From: JAFGHJ01 sp964525555
Lineage (GTDB): Bacteria > Hydrothermota > UBA3072
Assembly (NCBI GenBank): GCA_964525555.1
Contig: CAZGHN010000025.1
Span: forward strand, 1-18,989
Length of the DNA stretch: 18,989 bases
Direction: 5' to 3'
How positions within the stretch are numbered: the stretch's first letter is position 1; each line of letters opens with the position of its first letter. The notes below the pieces were generated by a model, which ran no database searches, was not told where the DNA came from, and was given only the letters and a program-made list of their open reading frames with translations. Shown here one piece after another: positions 8,747 through 17,114 of this stretch. A program made the position numbers and the translations under genes.

Positions 8747-8924
8747 TTCATTAAATCCATTACATACCTTATAAAAGTTTTTTCATAATTTTAAATTACT
8801 TATGATTAGTCCATTAGTAAATATTATATAAAACGTTTTATTTAATATAATTAATTTTAACATTTATTATTTAAAATCTACGAGCAATTTTTCTCCTAGT
8901 TCACTTCCACATGTATGCAATATG
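8747..8924. other. AT-rich spacer with 14-bp palindrome
   Basis: A 178-bp non-coding spacer between the GT at 8925 and the ligase-like gene. It contains a perfect palindrome ATAAAACGTTTTAT at 8828-8841 inside very AT-rich sequence. It could be an operator upstream of the ligase-like gene or a chance palindrome. No convincing -35 box was found. Confidence 0.35.
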
Positions 8925-10055
8925 CTATGTTTTTTCAATTGCTTTTATAAATCCCAGAGCACATTTTTCGGGAGAAAAATTCTGTATTATATTGAATGAT
9001 TCTTTTCCCATCTTAATTCTATCTTCATTAAACATTTTCTTCAACATATCAAACAAGCCTTTTATATTTCCTTTAGAATAAGTGTAACCATTCTTCCCAT
9101 TATATACAAGGTCATAACTTGCTCCCGCTACACTCGTTGAAATTATAGGGAGTTTACAAGCCATTGCTTCGTTCAAAACTAGACCCCAAGTATCGCTGTA
9201 CGTGGGCAAAACAAAAATATCAGCGACAGCATAGTATAAAGGTATTTTCTTTTGAGGAACAAAACCTTCAAAAAAAACACTTCTTAATTTTTCATTTTTA
9301 CAAAATCTTCTATATTTATTTTCATCTTTTCCTTTTCCTACTAAAACCAACCCAATTCCTTCTTTATTATTTGTAAGTAAACTGTAAGCCTTTAGCAAGT
9401 CCATAATTCCTTTTTTATCGACAAGTCGCCCCACATAAAGAATAATCCTTTCAGGATAACCTTTTTTTCTTTTGAAATCCTTTACATTTTTTATCACCTC
9501 ATCACACTCTTCAGTGAAGAATTCATTATCCACAGCGTTCGGGGCAATCCATATTTTATCCGGGAAAACCCCATAAGAAATTAGATACTCAAAAGAAGCC
9601 GTACCAGGAACTATAAATTCAGTGCAGTTTCTTATAAACCACTTTTTATATGATTCTCTCCATTTTGAATAAAGACGGCTATCATATTTATTGCTTTCAC
9701 ACCACAAAATTAATCTTTTACCAAATATTCTAGAATAAAACAAAGTAAGAATAGAAGATGGATGGTTGTAACCCCCTATTATCACTACATCGGGATTGAA
9801 TCCTTTTAACTTTTTGAAAATCAAAGGATTAAAGAAAACAGGAAAATCTTTATTTTTCCCAAAACAAAAACCCTGAAGAACCTCATATGTAAATTTAATC
9901 TTTTCGTATTGAATTTTCCAGCTACGGTGTTTACCCATTTCTGAGAAAAAAAACACCTTAAATTCCCTCTCCAACTTTCTGGCGATAACATTAAAAACCG
10001 GTATTCGGTAAGGCGAAATAATTGTTGTGATAAGCGCAACTCTATTATTTATCAT
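8925..10055 (-). CDS. GT4-family glycosyltransferase (D-x7-E variant)
   Basis: A 376-residue GT-B enzyme. The acceptor domain begins VALITTIISPYRIPVFNVIA (6-25) and has DVVIIGGYNHPSS (89-101). The donor domain has YVGRLVDKKG (207-216), LVLVGKGKDE (236-245) and the motif PTYSDTWGLVLNEAMAC (284-300). There the first acidic residue of E-x7-E is Asp (D288, E296), a pattern seen in one GT4 branch (DTWGLV-NEAM). The start ATG at 10055 overlaps the upstream GT's stop (ATGA at 10055-10052), so the two are coupled. The overlap and shared direction suggest the pair acts in consecutive steps of repeat-unit assembly, which is inference. Confidence 0.9.
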   Translation of the reverse strand: MINNRVALITTIISPYRIPVFNVIARKLEREFKVFFFSEMGKHRSWKIQYEKIKFTYEVLQGFCFGKNKDFPVFFNPLIFKKLKGFNPDVVIIGGYNHPSSILTLFYSRIFGKRLILWCESNKYDSRLYSKWRESYKKWFIRNCTEFIVPGTASFEYLISYGVFPDKIWIAPNAVDNEFFTEECDEVIKNVKDFKRKKGYPERIILYVGRLVDKKGIMDLLKAYSLLTNNKEGIGLVLVGKGKDENKYRRFCKNEKLRSVFFEGFVPQKKIPLYYAVADIFVLPTYSDTWGLVLNEAMACKLPIISTSVAGASYDLVYNGKNGYTYSKGNIKGLFDMLKKMFNEDRIKMGKESFNIIQNFSPEKCALGFIKAIEKT

Positions 10056-11197
10056 TGTAGTTGTCTTCTCTTAAAACCCTTATGATAAACTTTCAGTGTG
10101 TCTTTTGCCATCTTTTGCCAGGAAAATCTGGAAGCTGACACAATTGCTCTTTTTTTCAATTTTCTCCGTTTTCTTTCATTACTAAGTAAGTCTAAGATCT
10201 CATACACTAATCTCTCTTTATCTTCTGTGTCGACCAATCGGCCTCCTTCTCCAACAATTTCCGGTAAAGACGCAACATTTGAAGCAATAACAGGAGCACC
10301 GCAAGACATAGCTTCCACTACCTGCAATCCAAACCCTTCATAATAGGAGATATCAATATAAATATCCGCCGCACTATAGAGCTTGATCAGTGTTTTCTCA
10401 TCAACAAAACCCAGAATCTCAATTTTACTTTTTAATTCTATCTTAGAAGTCTTTTTCTCTAATTCTTCCCGCTTTATTTCGGGACAACCCGCGAATACCA
10501 ATTTTTTTGAAGTTTGTACTCTCCTATTTATCTCATCCCAGGCTTCAAGGACAATATCATTGTTTTCTCTACCATCTCCAGTAGCGAAATTCAAAATATA
10601 ACCTTCCGGAGCATTAATTTCTCTACGGAACCGCAATTTTTCTTCAAGATTCATAGAATCATGAAATTTTTCCTCTGCCGCTTCATAAGCTACTGTAATT
10701 TTCTTCTCATCGACATTAAATATTTTAACAATATCTTTCTTAGTACTATCAGAAACCGCTATAACTTTGTTTGCTTTTTTTAAACATAAAGGAAATAGCT
10801 TTCTGCTTATTAAATTGCTCACTCTTGTGTAAATAGTCGGTTTTTTCTGTAAACTATGCCTGATATGCGGTATTTCATGTACAGTCATGACCGTCCTTTT
10901 TACTCCCATAAAAGGACTGAATTCCACCGGTATATGCAAAAGATCATAACCTATCCTGTTTGCGATGATTGGAAGCTTAAAAAGTCTCCAGAATAAAGAA
11001 GGTCTGGAAAATACTCTGTAATATTCAAAATTATCTTTTCCAGGCAAAACAGGGACTTTAGCGCTTTTATCGAGAAATATAACGTATTTATTTTCCCGGT
11101 CAATTTTAGAAAGATTCCTTATTAAATTCACGGTATATCGAGAAGCTCCCATACCTCTTTCTCTTATCATTGTGCCATCAACAATTATTCTAGCCAC
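10052..11197 (-). CDS. GT4-family glycosyltransferase (mannosyltransferase-like)
   Basis: A 381-residue GT-B enzyme with a GTG start at 11197, preceded by GGAGA about 10 nt upstream. The N-terminus MARIIVDGTMIRERGMGASR (the GMGASRYTVNLI segment), LLHIPVEFSP (86-95), VMTVHEIPHI (103-112) and KKANKVIAVSDSTKKDI (140-156) are typical of the mannosyltransferase-like GT4 branch of O-antigen clusters. The donor domain ends in an intact E-x7-E (E287 in YYEGFGLQVVE, E295). The site where relatives usually have GT-x-RKN reads ATGDGRENND (205-214), so the donor-phosphate lysine is replaced by Glu while the Arg is kept. It overlaps the next GT by 4 bp and lies 34 bp from the FkbM gene. Mannose specificity is only a suggestion from family resemblance. 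Confidence 0.88.
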   Translation of the reverse strand: MARIIVDGTMIRERGMGASRYTVNLIRNLSKIDRENKYVIFLDKSAKVPVLPGKDNFEYYRVFSRPSLFWRLFKLPIIANRIGYDLLHIPVEFSPFMGVKRTVMTVHEIPHIRHSLQKKPTIYTRVSNLISRKLFPLCLKKANKVIAVSDSTKKDIVKIFNVDEKKITVAYEAAEEKFHDSMNLEEKLRFRREINAPEGYILNFATGDGRENNDIVLEAWDEINRRVQTSKKLVFAGCPEIKREELEKKTSKIELKSKIEILGFVDEKTLIKLYSAADIYIDISYYEGFGLQVVEAMSCGAPVIASNVASLPEIVGEGGRLVDTEDKERLVYEILDLLSNERKRRKLKKRAIVSASRFSWQKMAKDTLKVYHKGFKRRQLQ

Positions 11198-11231
11198 TTA
11201 TTTAATTCTCCAAATTCATTAGATTCTTAAC

Positions 11232-11996
11232 TCAAAAATTTATTTTTCTTGCTATAGCATGACCAAAATCTGGTAGAATTTTAATCTCTTGATTCTCTAA
11301 ATTAAAAAAAGTATATCCAGCATTTTTCAATTCTTTTCCAACAATTTTACTTTTCTCAGGACCATGAATCTCCAATATAAATACTGGGCATATTTCTCTC
11401 AAAGTTCGCCTTGCTCCCATTATAGCTTGCAGTTCTCCCCCCTCAATATCCATCTTAATTAAATCTGGCTCAATATGCTTTTGGTTAAAAATAAAATCAT
11501 CTATAGATACTGTTGAAACTATAATTTTTGAAGAAGTTACTTTACTTTCCTCTTGTATATGTCCCATTGCGAAAGTTGGTTCTCTTGAAAATATATCAAT
11601 TCCAGATTTTTCTGCAACTGCTTTTTTTACGGGATGGATATTTTGCATTTTATTCAATTGTTTATTCTTTATAAGGTACCTATAATTTTCAGGGACCGGT
11701 TCGAAAGCAAAAACTATCCCTTTGGGCCCAGATAACTTAGAAGATATTAAGGAAAAAAAACCTATATTTGCACCAACATCATAAATAACTGAATTCTTAT
11801 GGACTAAACGTTTAAAACATTTCTGAACTGGTTTCTCATGAAAGCCAAAACAATAAGATTTATGTATATGAAGATTTAAAAACATTTTTAATCCTTTGCC
11901 CCTACCGAAGAAAATAGGAACAGGGATAAATTTATTAGGCACCAAACAATTTATCAGGTTTCTTCCAATTTTATATAAAATGCTTTTCCTCATCAT
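11232..11996 (-). CDS. FkbM-family SAM-dependent methyltransferase
   Basis: 254 residues. The FkbM-type O-methyltransferase core is clear. SAM motif I is IYDVGANIGFFSLISS (71-86). The acidic loop follows in FAFEPVPENY (97-106), and IKMDIEGGELQAIMGA (180-195) is the second family signature. FILEIHG (206-212) closes the core. Such enzymes in polysaccharide clusters usually O-methylate a sugar hydroxyl of the repeat unit or cap the chain. The first ATG (11996) overlaps the preceding GT stop as ATGA; ATG 11993 is an alternative one codon later. The position directly after a GT gene suggests its substrate is that GT's product, which is inference. Confidence 0.92.
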   Translation of the reverse strand: MMRKSILYKIGRNLINCLVPNKFIPVPIFFGRGKGLKMFLNLHIHKSYCFGFHEKPVQKCFKRLVHKNSVIYDVGANIGFFSLISSKLSGPKGIVFAFEPVPENYRYLIKNKQLNKMQNIHPVKKAVAEKSGIDIFSREPTFAMGHIQEESKVTSSKIIVSTVSIDDFIFNQKHIEPDLIKMDIEGGELQAIMGARRTLREICPVFILEIHGPEKSKIVGKELKNAGYTFFNLENQEIKILPDFGHAIARKINF

Positions 11997-13144
11997 CTTT
12001 TGATGCTCTCTCTATTTTTTTCTAATACTTCCTCGTAAATTTTAAAAGTCCTTTCTAACATTTGTTGTCTAGTAAAATATTTCTTCACTCTCTCATAGCT
12101 TCTTTCTCCCATTCTATTCGACACTTCTGGATTTTCAAGGTTATAAATAATAGCCCTTGCAAGAGATTCTGAATCTCCCGGAGGTACAATTGTCCCGGTT
12201 ACCCCATCTTTAACAATTTCCTCATTACCTCCAACCGAAGTTGCAACAACCGGAATACCACATGCCATTGCTTCCAGTATAACAACAGGTAAACCTTCAG
12301 CCAAAGAAGGCAACACAAAAAGGTCAAAAGAATTTATAATATCGATTACATCATCTCTATATCCGGTAAAAATAATTTTGTTTTCAATATTCAAATTTTT
12401 AGCAAGATCGATAAGTTCTCTTTCATAAACTCCATCTCTTTCCAAATCTTTCCCAACAAATATAATCTTAGAATTAGGAAATCTATCAATTACTTTTGGT
12501 GCTGCTTTTATAAGTAAATGTTGTCCTTTTGTCTCACATAATCTTCCCACCTCTCCAATTACTATAGATTTATCACTTATACCCAGTTCCTCTCTCATTT
12601 GCTTAGATGTTTTTTGAGGTTTAATTATTTCTAAGTCTATACCGTTATAAACTACTTCAATCATATCCTCTTCATGTCCCTGCTTTATAAAAACTTCCTT
12701 TACAGCTTTAGAAACAGCAATTATTCTATTACAAGTAAATTTACTCGAAATCCTATTAAGAAAAATTTCAAATTTCCTAACTAAAGGATTCGGATTAAGG
12801 CGATCTTTAATATGAGCATGAGTAATTACAGGTGCATTACTCAATTTTCCAGCAATTCTGCTCAGAAAAGTCCCTGCAAACGGCGTATGAGAATGTATTA
12901 AATCAACATTATCTTTTTTAATTGCTACACTTAATTTAATAGCTTCCTGTAAATTATAAAATTTTCGAGTATCAAAATGATATATCTTTTCACATTTATC
13001 CTTTATAATTTCAGTAAATCCACCTTCAGTCGGAGAATTAACAAAAATTTTCCATCCTCTATTTACAGCTTCATCTATAAAAGCAAGACATATCATATTA
13101 CCTCCTGTTATTTCACCATTAATAATTGGGTAGAGTATCCTCAT
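11993..13144 (-). CDS. GT4-family glycosyltransferase
   Basis: A 383-residue GT-B enzyme. The N-terminus RILYPIINGEITGGNMICLA carries the GG loop. DLIHSHTPFAGTFLSRIAGK (81-100) matches the acceptor-domain helix region seen in GT4 enzymes, and ITHAHIKDR (107-115) follows. The donor domain has GEVGRLCETKGQHLL (197-211), IIFVGKDLERDG (227-238) and a complete E-x7-E (E283 in LAEGLPVVILE, E291), then PVVATSVGGNEEIV. ATG 13144 is 2 nt after the upstream methyltransferase stop, and its own TGA overlaps the FkbM start. The three genes are therefore one tightly packed methyltransferase-GT-methyltransferase block. Specificity is unknown. Confidence 0.92.
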   Translation of the reverse strand: MRILYPIINGEITGGNMICLAFIDEAVNRGWKIFVNSPTEGGFTEIIKDKCEKIYHFDTRKFYNLQEAIKLSVAIKKDNVDLIHSHTPFAGTFLSRIAGKLSNAPVITHAHIKDRLNPNPLVRKFEIFLNRISSKFTCNRIIAVSKAVKEVFIKQGHEEDMIEVVYNGIDLEIIKPQKTSKQMREELGISDKSIVIGEVGRLCETKGQHLLIKAAPKVIDRFPNSKIIFVGKDLERDGVYERELIDLAKNLNIENKIIFTGYRDDVIDIINSFDLFVLPSLAEGLPVVILEAMACGIPVVATSVGGNEEIVKDGVTGTIVPPGDSESLARAIIYNLENPEVSNRMGERSYERVKKYFTRQQMLERTFKIYEEVLEKNRESIKR

Positions 13145-13146
13145 TA

Positions 13147-13887
13147 TTAAATGCTCTTCTTATTCGAACAAATTACAATCAATTCAGTCGCTCGTGATAA
13201 TTTTCTACTATCAATAATAAGTTCACTCAAACCAACTTCATCCCAGGACTTTGTATCTACCAGATGTGATAAATTTCTACATATACAAGAAGGTAATCTA
13301 GAACGTATATTAAATATATCAATTTTTTGTATATAATAATGAAAATTAGATTGAATACGTCTTTCTCCGTAGATTTCAACATTATCAAAAAAATCCTTTA
13401 ATAAACTTTCGAAATCTTTTCTTGAGTATTCAATTAAATGATATGGGTTCTTAGGTTTATAATTGGTCTTCTTTGCGTTTGGCGTAGAAACAATAAAGAT
13501 TCCGTCTTTTTTTAACACTCTTTTTACCTGAACAAGAAACTCTCTTGGATTAGCAATATGCTCTATCGTTTCAAAAGAACAAACAATATCGAATTTCTCG
13601 CTTGGGAATTCAAGCCTATGAACATCCATTACGCCGAATATAACGTTTTCTTTTTGGTAATTCTTCTTTGCGTAAGCTATTGCCTCATAAGAAATATCTA
13701 TCCCAACAACTTCTCTAGCTACTTCAGCCAAACAATAAGTACCGTAACCTACTCCACATGCGGAGTCAAGAATAACCTTACCTTTACAAAATTGCCTTGC
13801 AAAATCATACCTCTTTAGATGTGTTGCAAAAGATCCTCCTGAAGTTTTCTCAGGTAAGATCCTTTCCGTAGGTCTATATATTTTCAT
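13147..13887 (-). CDS. Class I SAM-dependent methyltransferase (Methyltransf_11-like)
   Basis: 246 residues. SAM motif I is ILDSACGVGYGTYCLA (39-54). The ribose-binding acidic residue is in VVGIDISYEAI (60-70). Motif II and post-motif II read FDIVCSFETIEHIANPREFL (99-118), and KKDGIFIVSTPN (126-137) ends the fold. It is typical of small-molecule or sugar methyltransferases in polysaccharide clusters; a substrate on the repeat unit is inferred from context. ATG 13887 lacks a strong ribosome binding site. A 185-bp AT-rich gap (13888-14072) separates it from the flippase; I found no convincing promoter there, although TCAATT occurs twice around TTATAA at about 14008. Confidence 0.92.
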   Translation of the reverse strand: MKIYRPTERILPEKTSGGSFATHLKRYDFARQFCKGKVILDSACGVGYGTYCLAEVAREVVGIDISYEAIAYAKKNYQKENVIFGVMDVHRLEFPSEKFDIVCSFETIEHIANPREFLVQVKRVLKKDGIFIVSTPNAKKTNYKPKNPYHLIEYSRKDFESLLKDFFDNVEIYGERRIQSNFHYYIQKIDIFNIRSRLPSCICRNLSHLVDTKSWDEVGLSELIIDSRKLSRATELIVICSNKKSI

Positions 13888-14072
13888 AAATATCTTAAGT
13901 TTTTAGCTTTTATGATTCTAATTTCTTTTAATATCAAAATCCCATAACCTAAATTACTTTTCAAATTTCAAAACATTCATTTTAATAATTATTCCTTTAC
14001 TCAGAATCAATTGTTATAATCAATTTTCTATATACATTTCTCGGCAGTATTTGAAATTCATAAGCGTTTTTA

Positions 14073-15635
14073 TTATAGCTCATTTTTTTTAAGGTTTTGT
14101 ATCCTTTTTCCCAAAGCCTTTATAATAAGTTTATCTTCTTGATCTAAACCAAAACTTTTTATCATTATAATATAAATAACAATTAATAATACAACACCTA
14201 AAATCCACCACCATTCCCTAAAATCAAAAAATATTTTCAAAGCTTTATTGAAACCAATAGTTATTATTCCCGCCAATATTGGCTTCCAAAATGTCAATTT
14301 GTAGGGATGCATTTTATATATAAAGTAAACTTCTATAAGTTTTAGGAAATTAGCAAAAGTAACAGATAATCCTGTAGCTATTGCTGCTCCTAATATTCCA
14401 TATTTCGGAATTAACAAGTAAGCCAAAAGGATATTTAATGCTCCTAAACTAAAGTTATTTATTAACTCTAATTTCTCTCGATTTGTCATAATTAATATAA
14501 GACTACACGGACCCAAAGCTGACATTAATAAATACATAGTTCCTAAAACAATTAGAACAGAAAATCCGATTTCGAATTCCGAGCCATATATGCTTAAAAT
14601 TTCTCGCGAGTAAACAATAAATATAAGAAAAATTAACAATGTTGTACTGAAAATCCATTTTGTTGTTGTTTTAAATAAATTTTTTAGTTGAATTATTCTT
14701 TTTCGGTTATATAAATCAACTACAACTGGAGAAAAGATAGAACTAAAGGAAAGTAAGAATAAACCTGCTTGTGCAGCCATTCCTGCCGCAGCATTGTATA
14801 TTCCTATATCTCGTGCCGATCCGAATATTCCTAACATAATCCTGTCCGTTTTCATAAATAAAATATTTGATATTCCTATCAAGAAAATAATTGAAGAATA
14901 GAAAAACATTTTTTTTAGCTGACATTTTGGCTGTAGATCTGAAATCAATTTTGGGAAAATACGCCATAACAAATAAATCCCTAAAAACGCAGATACCACA
15001 GCCGAAAAAATAAATCCAAAAATAGCTCCATATAGACGCCCCCCTATGGAGAAAACAATTATAACAATTATCAGATTGACAACGGGATTAAATAAATATA
15101 GAATACCTGTATAGTAATCCATCCGTCTAAATGCACGAGCGGAATGAGCTGCCATGCACATCAAAGTATAGAAGGGAAGGGCAATAGCAAAGTACTTAAG
15201 CACTCTGGCAAAATCTGGTTTATTAAAGATTTTAACTGAAATTAAATCCGCAAAAAAAATAATTATGACTGTTATTAGGATACTTATCGCTGTAGAAATA
15301 AACAATGCGTACAATAAGGTTCCTTTCAAGTTTTCTTCATCTCTTTCTCCTCTAAACATCGAACCAAATCGTACAACACCTTCGTACAAACCCATATTAG
15401 CAAAAGTCTGGTTTATACCGAATACGTTAATCCCAAGCGCATAAAGTCCATATCTAGCAGCTCCCAGAATTCTAGTAAGCAAAATCTGGAGAACGAATGT
15501 TACCCCCCTACTAAATACTTGTCCCAAAAAACTTATTCCCCCACCCTTAGCAATTTGTTTGGTGAGTTTTTCAAGGGCTTCTTTTTCCTGTTTAGAATTT
15601 ATATTTATTTTAGGATTAGGGTCAGTTGAAGTCAT
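14073..15635 (-). CDS. wzx: Polysaccharide flippase (Wzx/RfbX-type, MOP superfamily)
   Basis: 520 residues with about 12-14 predicted membrane segments, the usual size for Wzx/RfbX-type transporters of the MOP superfamily. The start of the first helices reads LGQVFSRGVTFVLQILLTRI then GAARYGLYAL, the classic signature of this family. A later helix pair contains MKTDRIMLGIFGSARDIGIY (near residue 265), also conserved. The short charged N-terminal tail (TDPNPKINI, KQEKEALEKL) is cytosolic. The protein would flip undecaprenyl-diphosphate-linked repeat units across the inner membrane for the polymerase. ATG 15635 has no evident Shine-Dalgarno. A candidate promoter lies about 75 bp upstream, in a repeat that also occurs upstream of the neighbouring methyltransferase-like gene. 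Confidence 0.92.
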   Translation of the reverse strand: MTSTDPNPKININSKQEKEALEKLTKQIAKGGGISFLGQVFSRGVTFVLQILLTRILGAARYGLYALGINVFGINQTFANMGLYEGVVRFGSMFRGERDEENLKGTLLYALFISTAISILITVIIIFFADLISVKIFNKPDFARVLKYFAIALPFYTLMCMAAHSARAFRRMDYYTGILYLFNPVVNLIIVIIVFSIGGRLYGAIFGFIFSAVVSAFLGIYLLWRIFPKLISDLQPKCQLKKMFFYSSIIFLIGISNILFMKTDRIMLGIFGSARDIGIYNAAAGMAAQAGLFLLSFSSIFSPVVVDLYNRKRIIQLKNLFKTTTKWIFSTTLLIFLIFIVYSREILSIYGSEFEIGFSVLIVLGTMYLLMSALGPCSLILIMTNREKLELINNFSLGALNILLAYLLIPKYGILGAAIATGLSVTFANFLKLIEVYFIYKMHPYKLTFWKPILAGIITIGFNKALKIFFDFREWWWILGVVLLIVIYIIMIKSFGLDQEDKLIIKALGKRIQNLKKNEL

Positions 15636-15678
15636 TGGTAATTTATTTGTTTAAATTTTTTTCTCTTAAAATCCTCAA

Positions 15679-15741
15679 ATATCATATTTACCCGATATTT
15701 TTGATTATCAATTTAGAGGAATTAGGGGAAAAGTCAAGGGA
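15679..15741. repeat. Direct repeat copy 1, upstream of the flippase gene
   Basis: Matches 17052-17114 without indels. The right 32 bp (15710-15741, from AATTTAGA to the core AGGGGAAAAGTCAAGGGA) agrees at 30 of 32 positions. The left 31 bp agrees at 18 of 31, with 17 of the first 21 identical. It sits immediately upstream of the flippase gene and carries its candidate -35 box. Confidence 0.85.
15710..15737 (-). promoter_or_regulatory. Candidate promoter of the flippase gene
   Basis: On the minus strand TTGACT (15737-15732) is followed after 16 bp by TAAATT (15715-15710), a weak -10. The -35 is embedded in CCCTTGACTTTTCCCC, which recurs upstream of the methyltransferase-like gene. A shorter form, CCCTTGACTT, precedes the UDP-xylose synthase gene. 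Confidence 0.45.
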
Positions 15742-15928
15742 TACTGTATCTGTCTATACGTCGGGCACCGTATATTAAGCGTCTTTGGGTTAATCTTTCG
15801 CGAACCTTTGAGATGAAGTATTAAATTTGCACTTTTACGGGAACAATGGTCGATCATCCCATATAATCCTTCGAAATACTTTTTTTAATATAGCTCTGAT
15901 TCAAAGTTACATATAATTGACTTTAACC

Positions 15929-15953
15929 TTCTGAAGCTAAAGCCTTCGCAGAA
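15929..15953 (-). other. Imperfect hairpin downstream of the methyltransferase-like gene
   Basis: On the minus strand TTCTG and GAAG pair with CTTC and CAGAA around a GCTTTAG loop, with one bulged C. It lies about 35 nt after the stop codon at 15988. The left arm and loop share CTGCGAA followed by GCTTTA with the hairpin at 17115-17140, which lies at the same distance from another gene's stop. A role as transcript end or 3' stabiliser is possible, but no U-tract follows. Confidence 0.4.
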
Positions 15954-15987
15954 CAGTCAAGGAACAAATACCTATCAAGCGTTTCCA

Positions 15988-16902
15988 CTACACTGGGTTG
16001 TTTGGCGATTTAACCGTTGCCGTAGGGTCTAATCTCTGGAAAAAACGAGTATTGAATCCGAAACTGGTCTTTCGAGCAAACCTCTCGAACAGTCGTTTCA
16101 TAGGTCTTGGAATGTTTTTCTTTAAACAGCAAAATCTTGAGATTCGTTTCATAGGCGGCGACACTCCATACGACGAAGTAGTGTCATTCTGACGCCAAAC
16201 AGTAAGATAATCACTTTGTTGCGGTATTGATTCGAAAATAATAGCCTTCTTGAGTTTCTTTGCAACGATAAGAAGGTAAACAGGAACATTGTTAACTAAA
16301 GTTACCCGACCTCTGACTTCCTTTGGGCTTCTGACTGAGTACCACCTAGCTCTCGGCACATCTTCAAAAGCGATTAGACTTATCAATTCAAATCCGTTCT
16401 TACGCGTAAAGACACTAAAATATAACTCTGGACTGAATTGATAAAAACCATGCCCCATGAAGTTATTTACAGGCGTAATACCTAAGTAGTGTCCACCAAC
16501 CCTCACCATTTCCATGCAGTTTCTAATAGCCACTGGAAAATTGAATACGTGTTCTAGAGAACCGCCATCAAGGACTATTGAGTAATGGTTTTTTAACGCA
16601 GCAGGGATTTCCTTGTTCATATCAAAAAGATGCGTTGCTCCTTCATATGCCGAAAAATCAAAAGAGTGAACATCTTTTGCTCCAAGATATCTAAGGAGTG
16701 GTTCTGCATATCTATCTTCTCGGTCGAAAATATGGTCTATCAGCTCCTTTTTCACTTCATATCCAAAAACACGAAAGGAATCTTTTAAATCCAGCTTGCG
16801 AAGATGGAGACGCTGGCGACCAATCATGGCAGTTCGAGTAAAATCAACTCCTAGCTTTTGTGCATATAATAAGAACCGAATACCGTTAACGTCTAGGCCC
16901 AT
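15988..16902 (-). CDS. Divergent methyltransferase-like protein
   Basis: 304 residues. The centre resembles the second half of a Rossmann methyltransferase: YSIVLDGGSLEHVFNFPVAI (107-126), CMEMVRVGGHYLGITPVNNF (129-148), then HGFYQFSPELYFSVF (151-165). A possible acidic SAM contact precedes it in HSFDFSAYEGATHLFD (79-94). No canonical glycine-rich motif I (GxGxG) is visible; the N-terminus has only MIGRQRLHL (26-34), which may stand in for it. The tail (250-304) is rich in Arg, Lys and Phe and looks poorly ordered. The gene is visibly less AT-rich than its neighbours and is bracketed by direct repeats (15679-15741, 17052-17114), both suggesting later acquisition. The start is ATG 16902 with a weak GAGG 3 nt upstream. 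The role is probably sugar modification, but catalytic competence is uncertain. Confidence 0.7.
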   Translation of the reverse strand: MGLDVNGIRFLLYAQKLGVDFTRTAMIGRQRLHLRKLDLKDSFRVFGYEVKKELIDHIFDREDRYAEPLLRYLGAKDVHSFDFSAYEGATHLFDMNKEIPAALKNHYSIVLDGGSLEHVFNFPVAIRNCMEMVRVGGHYLGITPVNNFMGHGFYQFSPELYFSVFTRKNGFELISLIAFEDVPRARWYSVRSPKEVRGRVTLVNNVPVYLLIVAKKLKKAIIFESIPQQSDYLTVWRQNDTTSSYGVSPPMKRISRFCCLKKNIPRPMKRLFERFARKTSFGFNTRFFQRLDPTATVKSPNNPV

Positions 16903-17051
16903 AGTCCTCTAAACGACCTCATAAAAACAAGAATTTGATAGCTAATAGACCTTTGTGAAGTTTAATTACAATCTCGTTATAGTCCATTTCTCGATTATAG
17001 ATAGACTAAACTTACTCCTTACATTAAAACTTTTGTTCTCAAATTTTAAAG

Positions 17052-17114
17052 ATATCATTTTTGTCCAATATTCCCAAAATAAAATTTAGAAAAATTAGGG
17101 GAAAAGTCAAGGGA
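17052..17114. repeat. Direct repeat copy 2, upstream of the methyltransferase-like gene
   Basis: Counterpart of 15679-15741, same orientation, about 1.37 kb apart. It ends exactly where the 17115-17140 hairpin begins. Weaker similarity continues to the left toward 17025, so an entire promoter-leader segment, rather than only a -35 motif, may have been copied. Confidence 0.85.
17083..17110 (-). promoter_or_regulatory. Candidate promoter of the methyltransferase-like gene
   Basis: On the minus strand TTGACT (17110-17105), a 16-bp spacer, then TAAATT (17088-17083), the same arrangement as the flippase promoter. The leader to ATG 16902 would be about 170 nt. It contains an orphan TAAGGAG (around 17020) with no start codon behind it, possibly a remnant of the copied leader. 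Confidence 0.45.

Larger units (their letters stand above)
15636..15987. other. Intergenic region between flippase and methyltransferase-like gene
   Basis: A 352-bp non-coding region. The left part holds repeat copy 1 and the flippase promoter. The right part (15742-15987) is less AT-rich than the rest of the cluster and contains an imperfect hairpin (15929-15953). No open frame with a ribosome binding site is visible, and no T-tract terminator follows the hairpin. Confidence 0.6.

Noticed and set aside
8828..8841. 14-bp palindrome as a firm operator call
   Set aside because: It lies in extremely AT-rich DNA where such palindromes arise easily, and no associated promoter was found, so it is noted only with low confidence.
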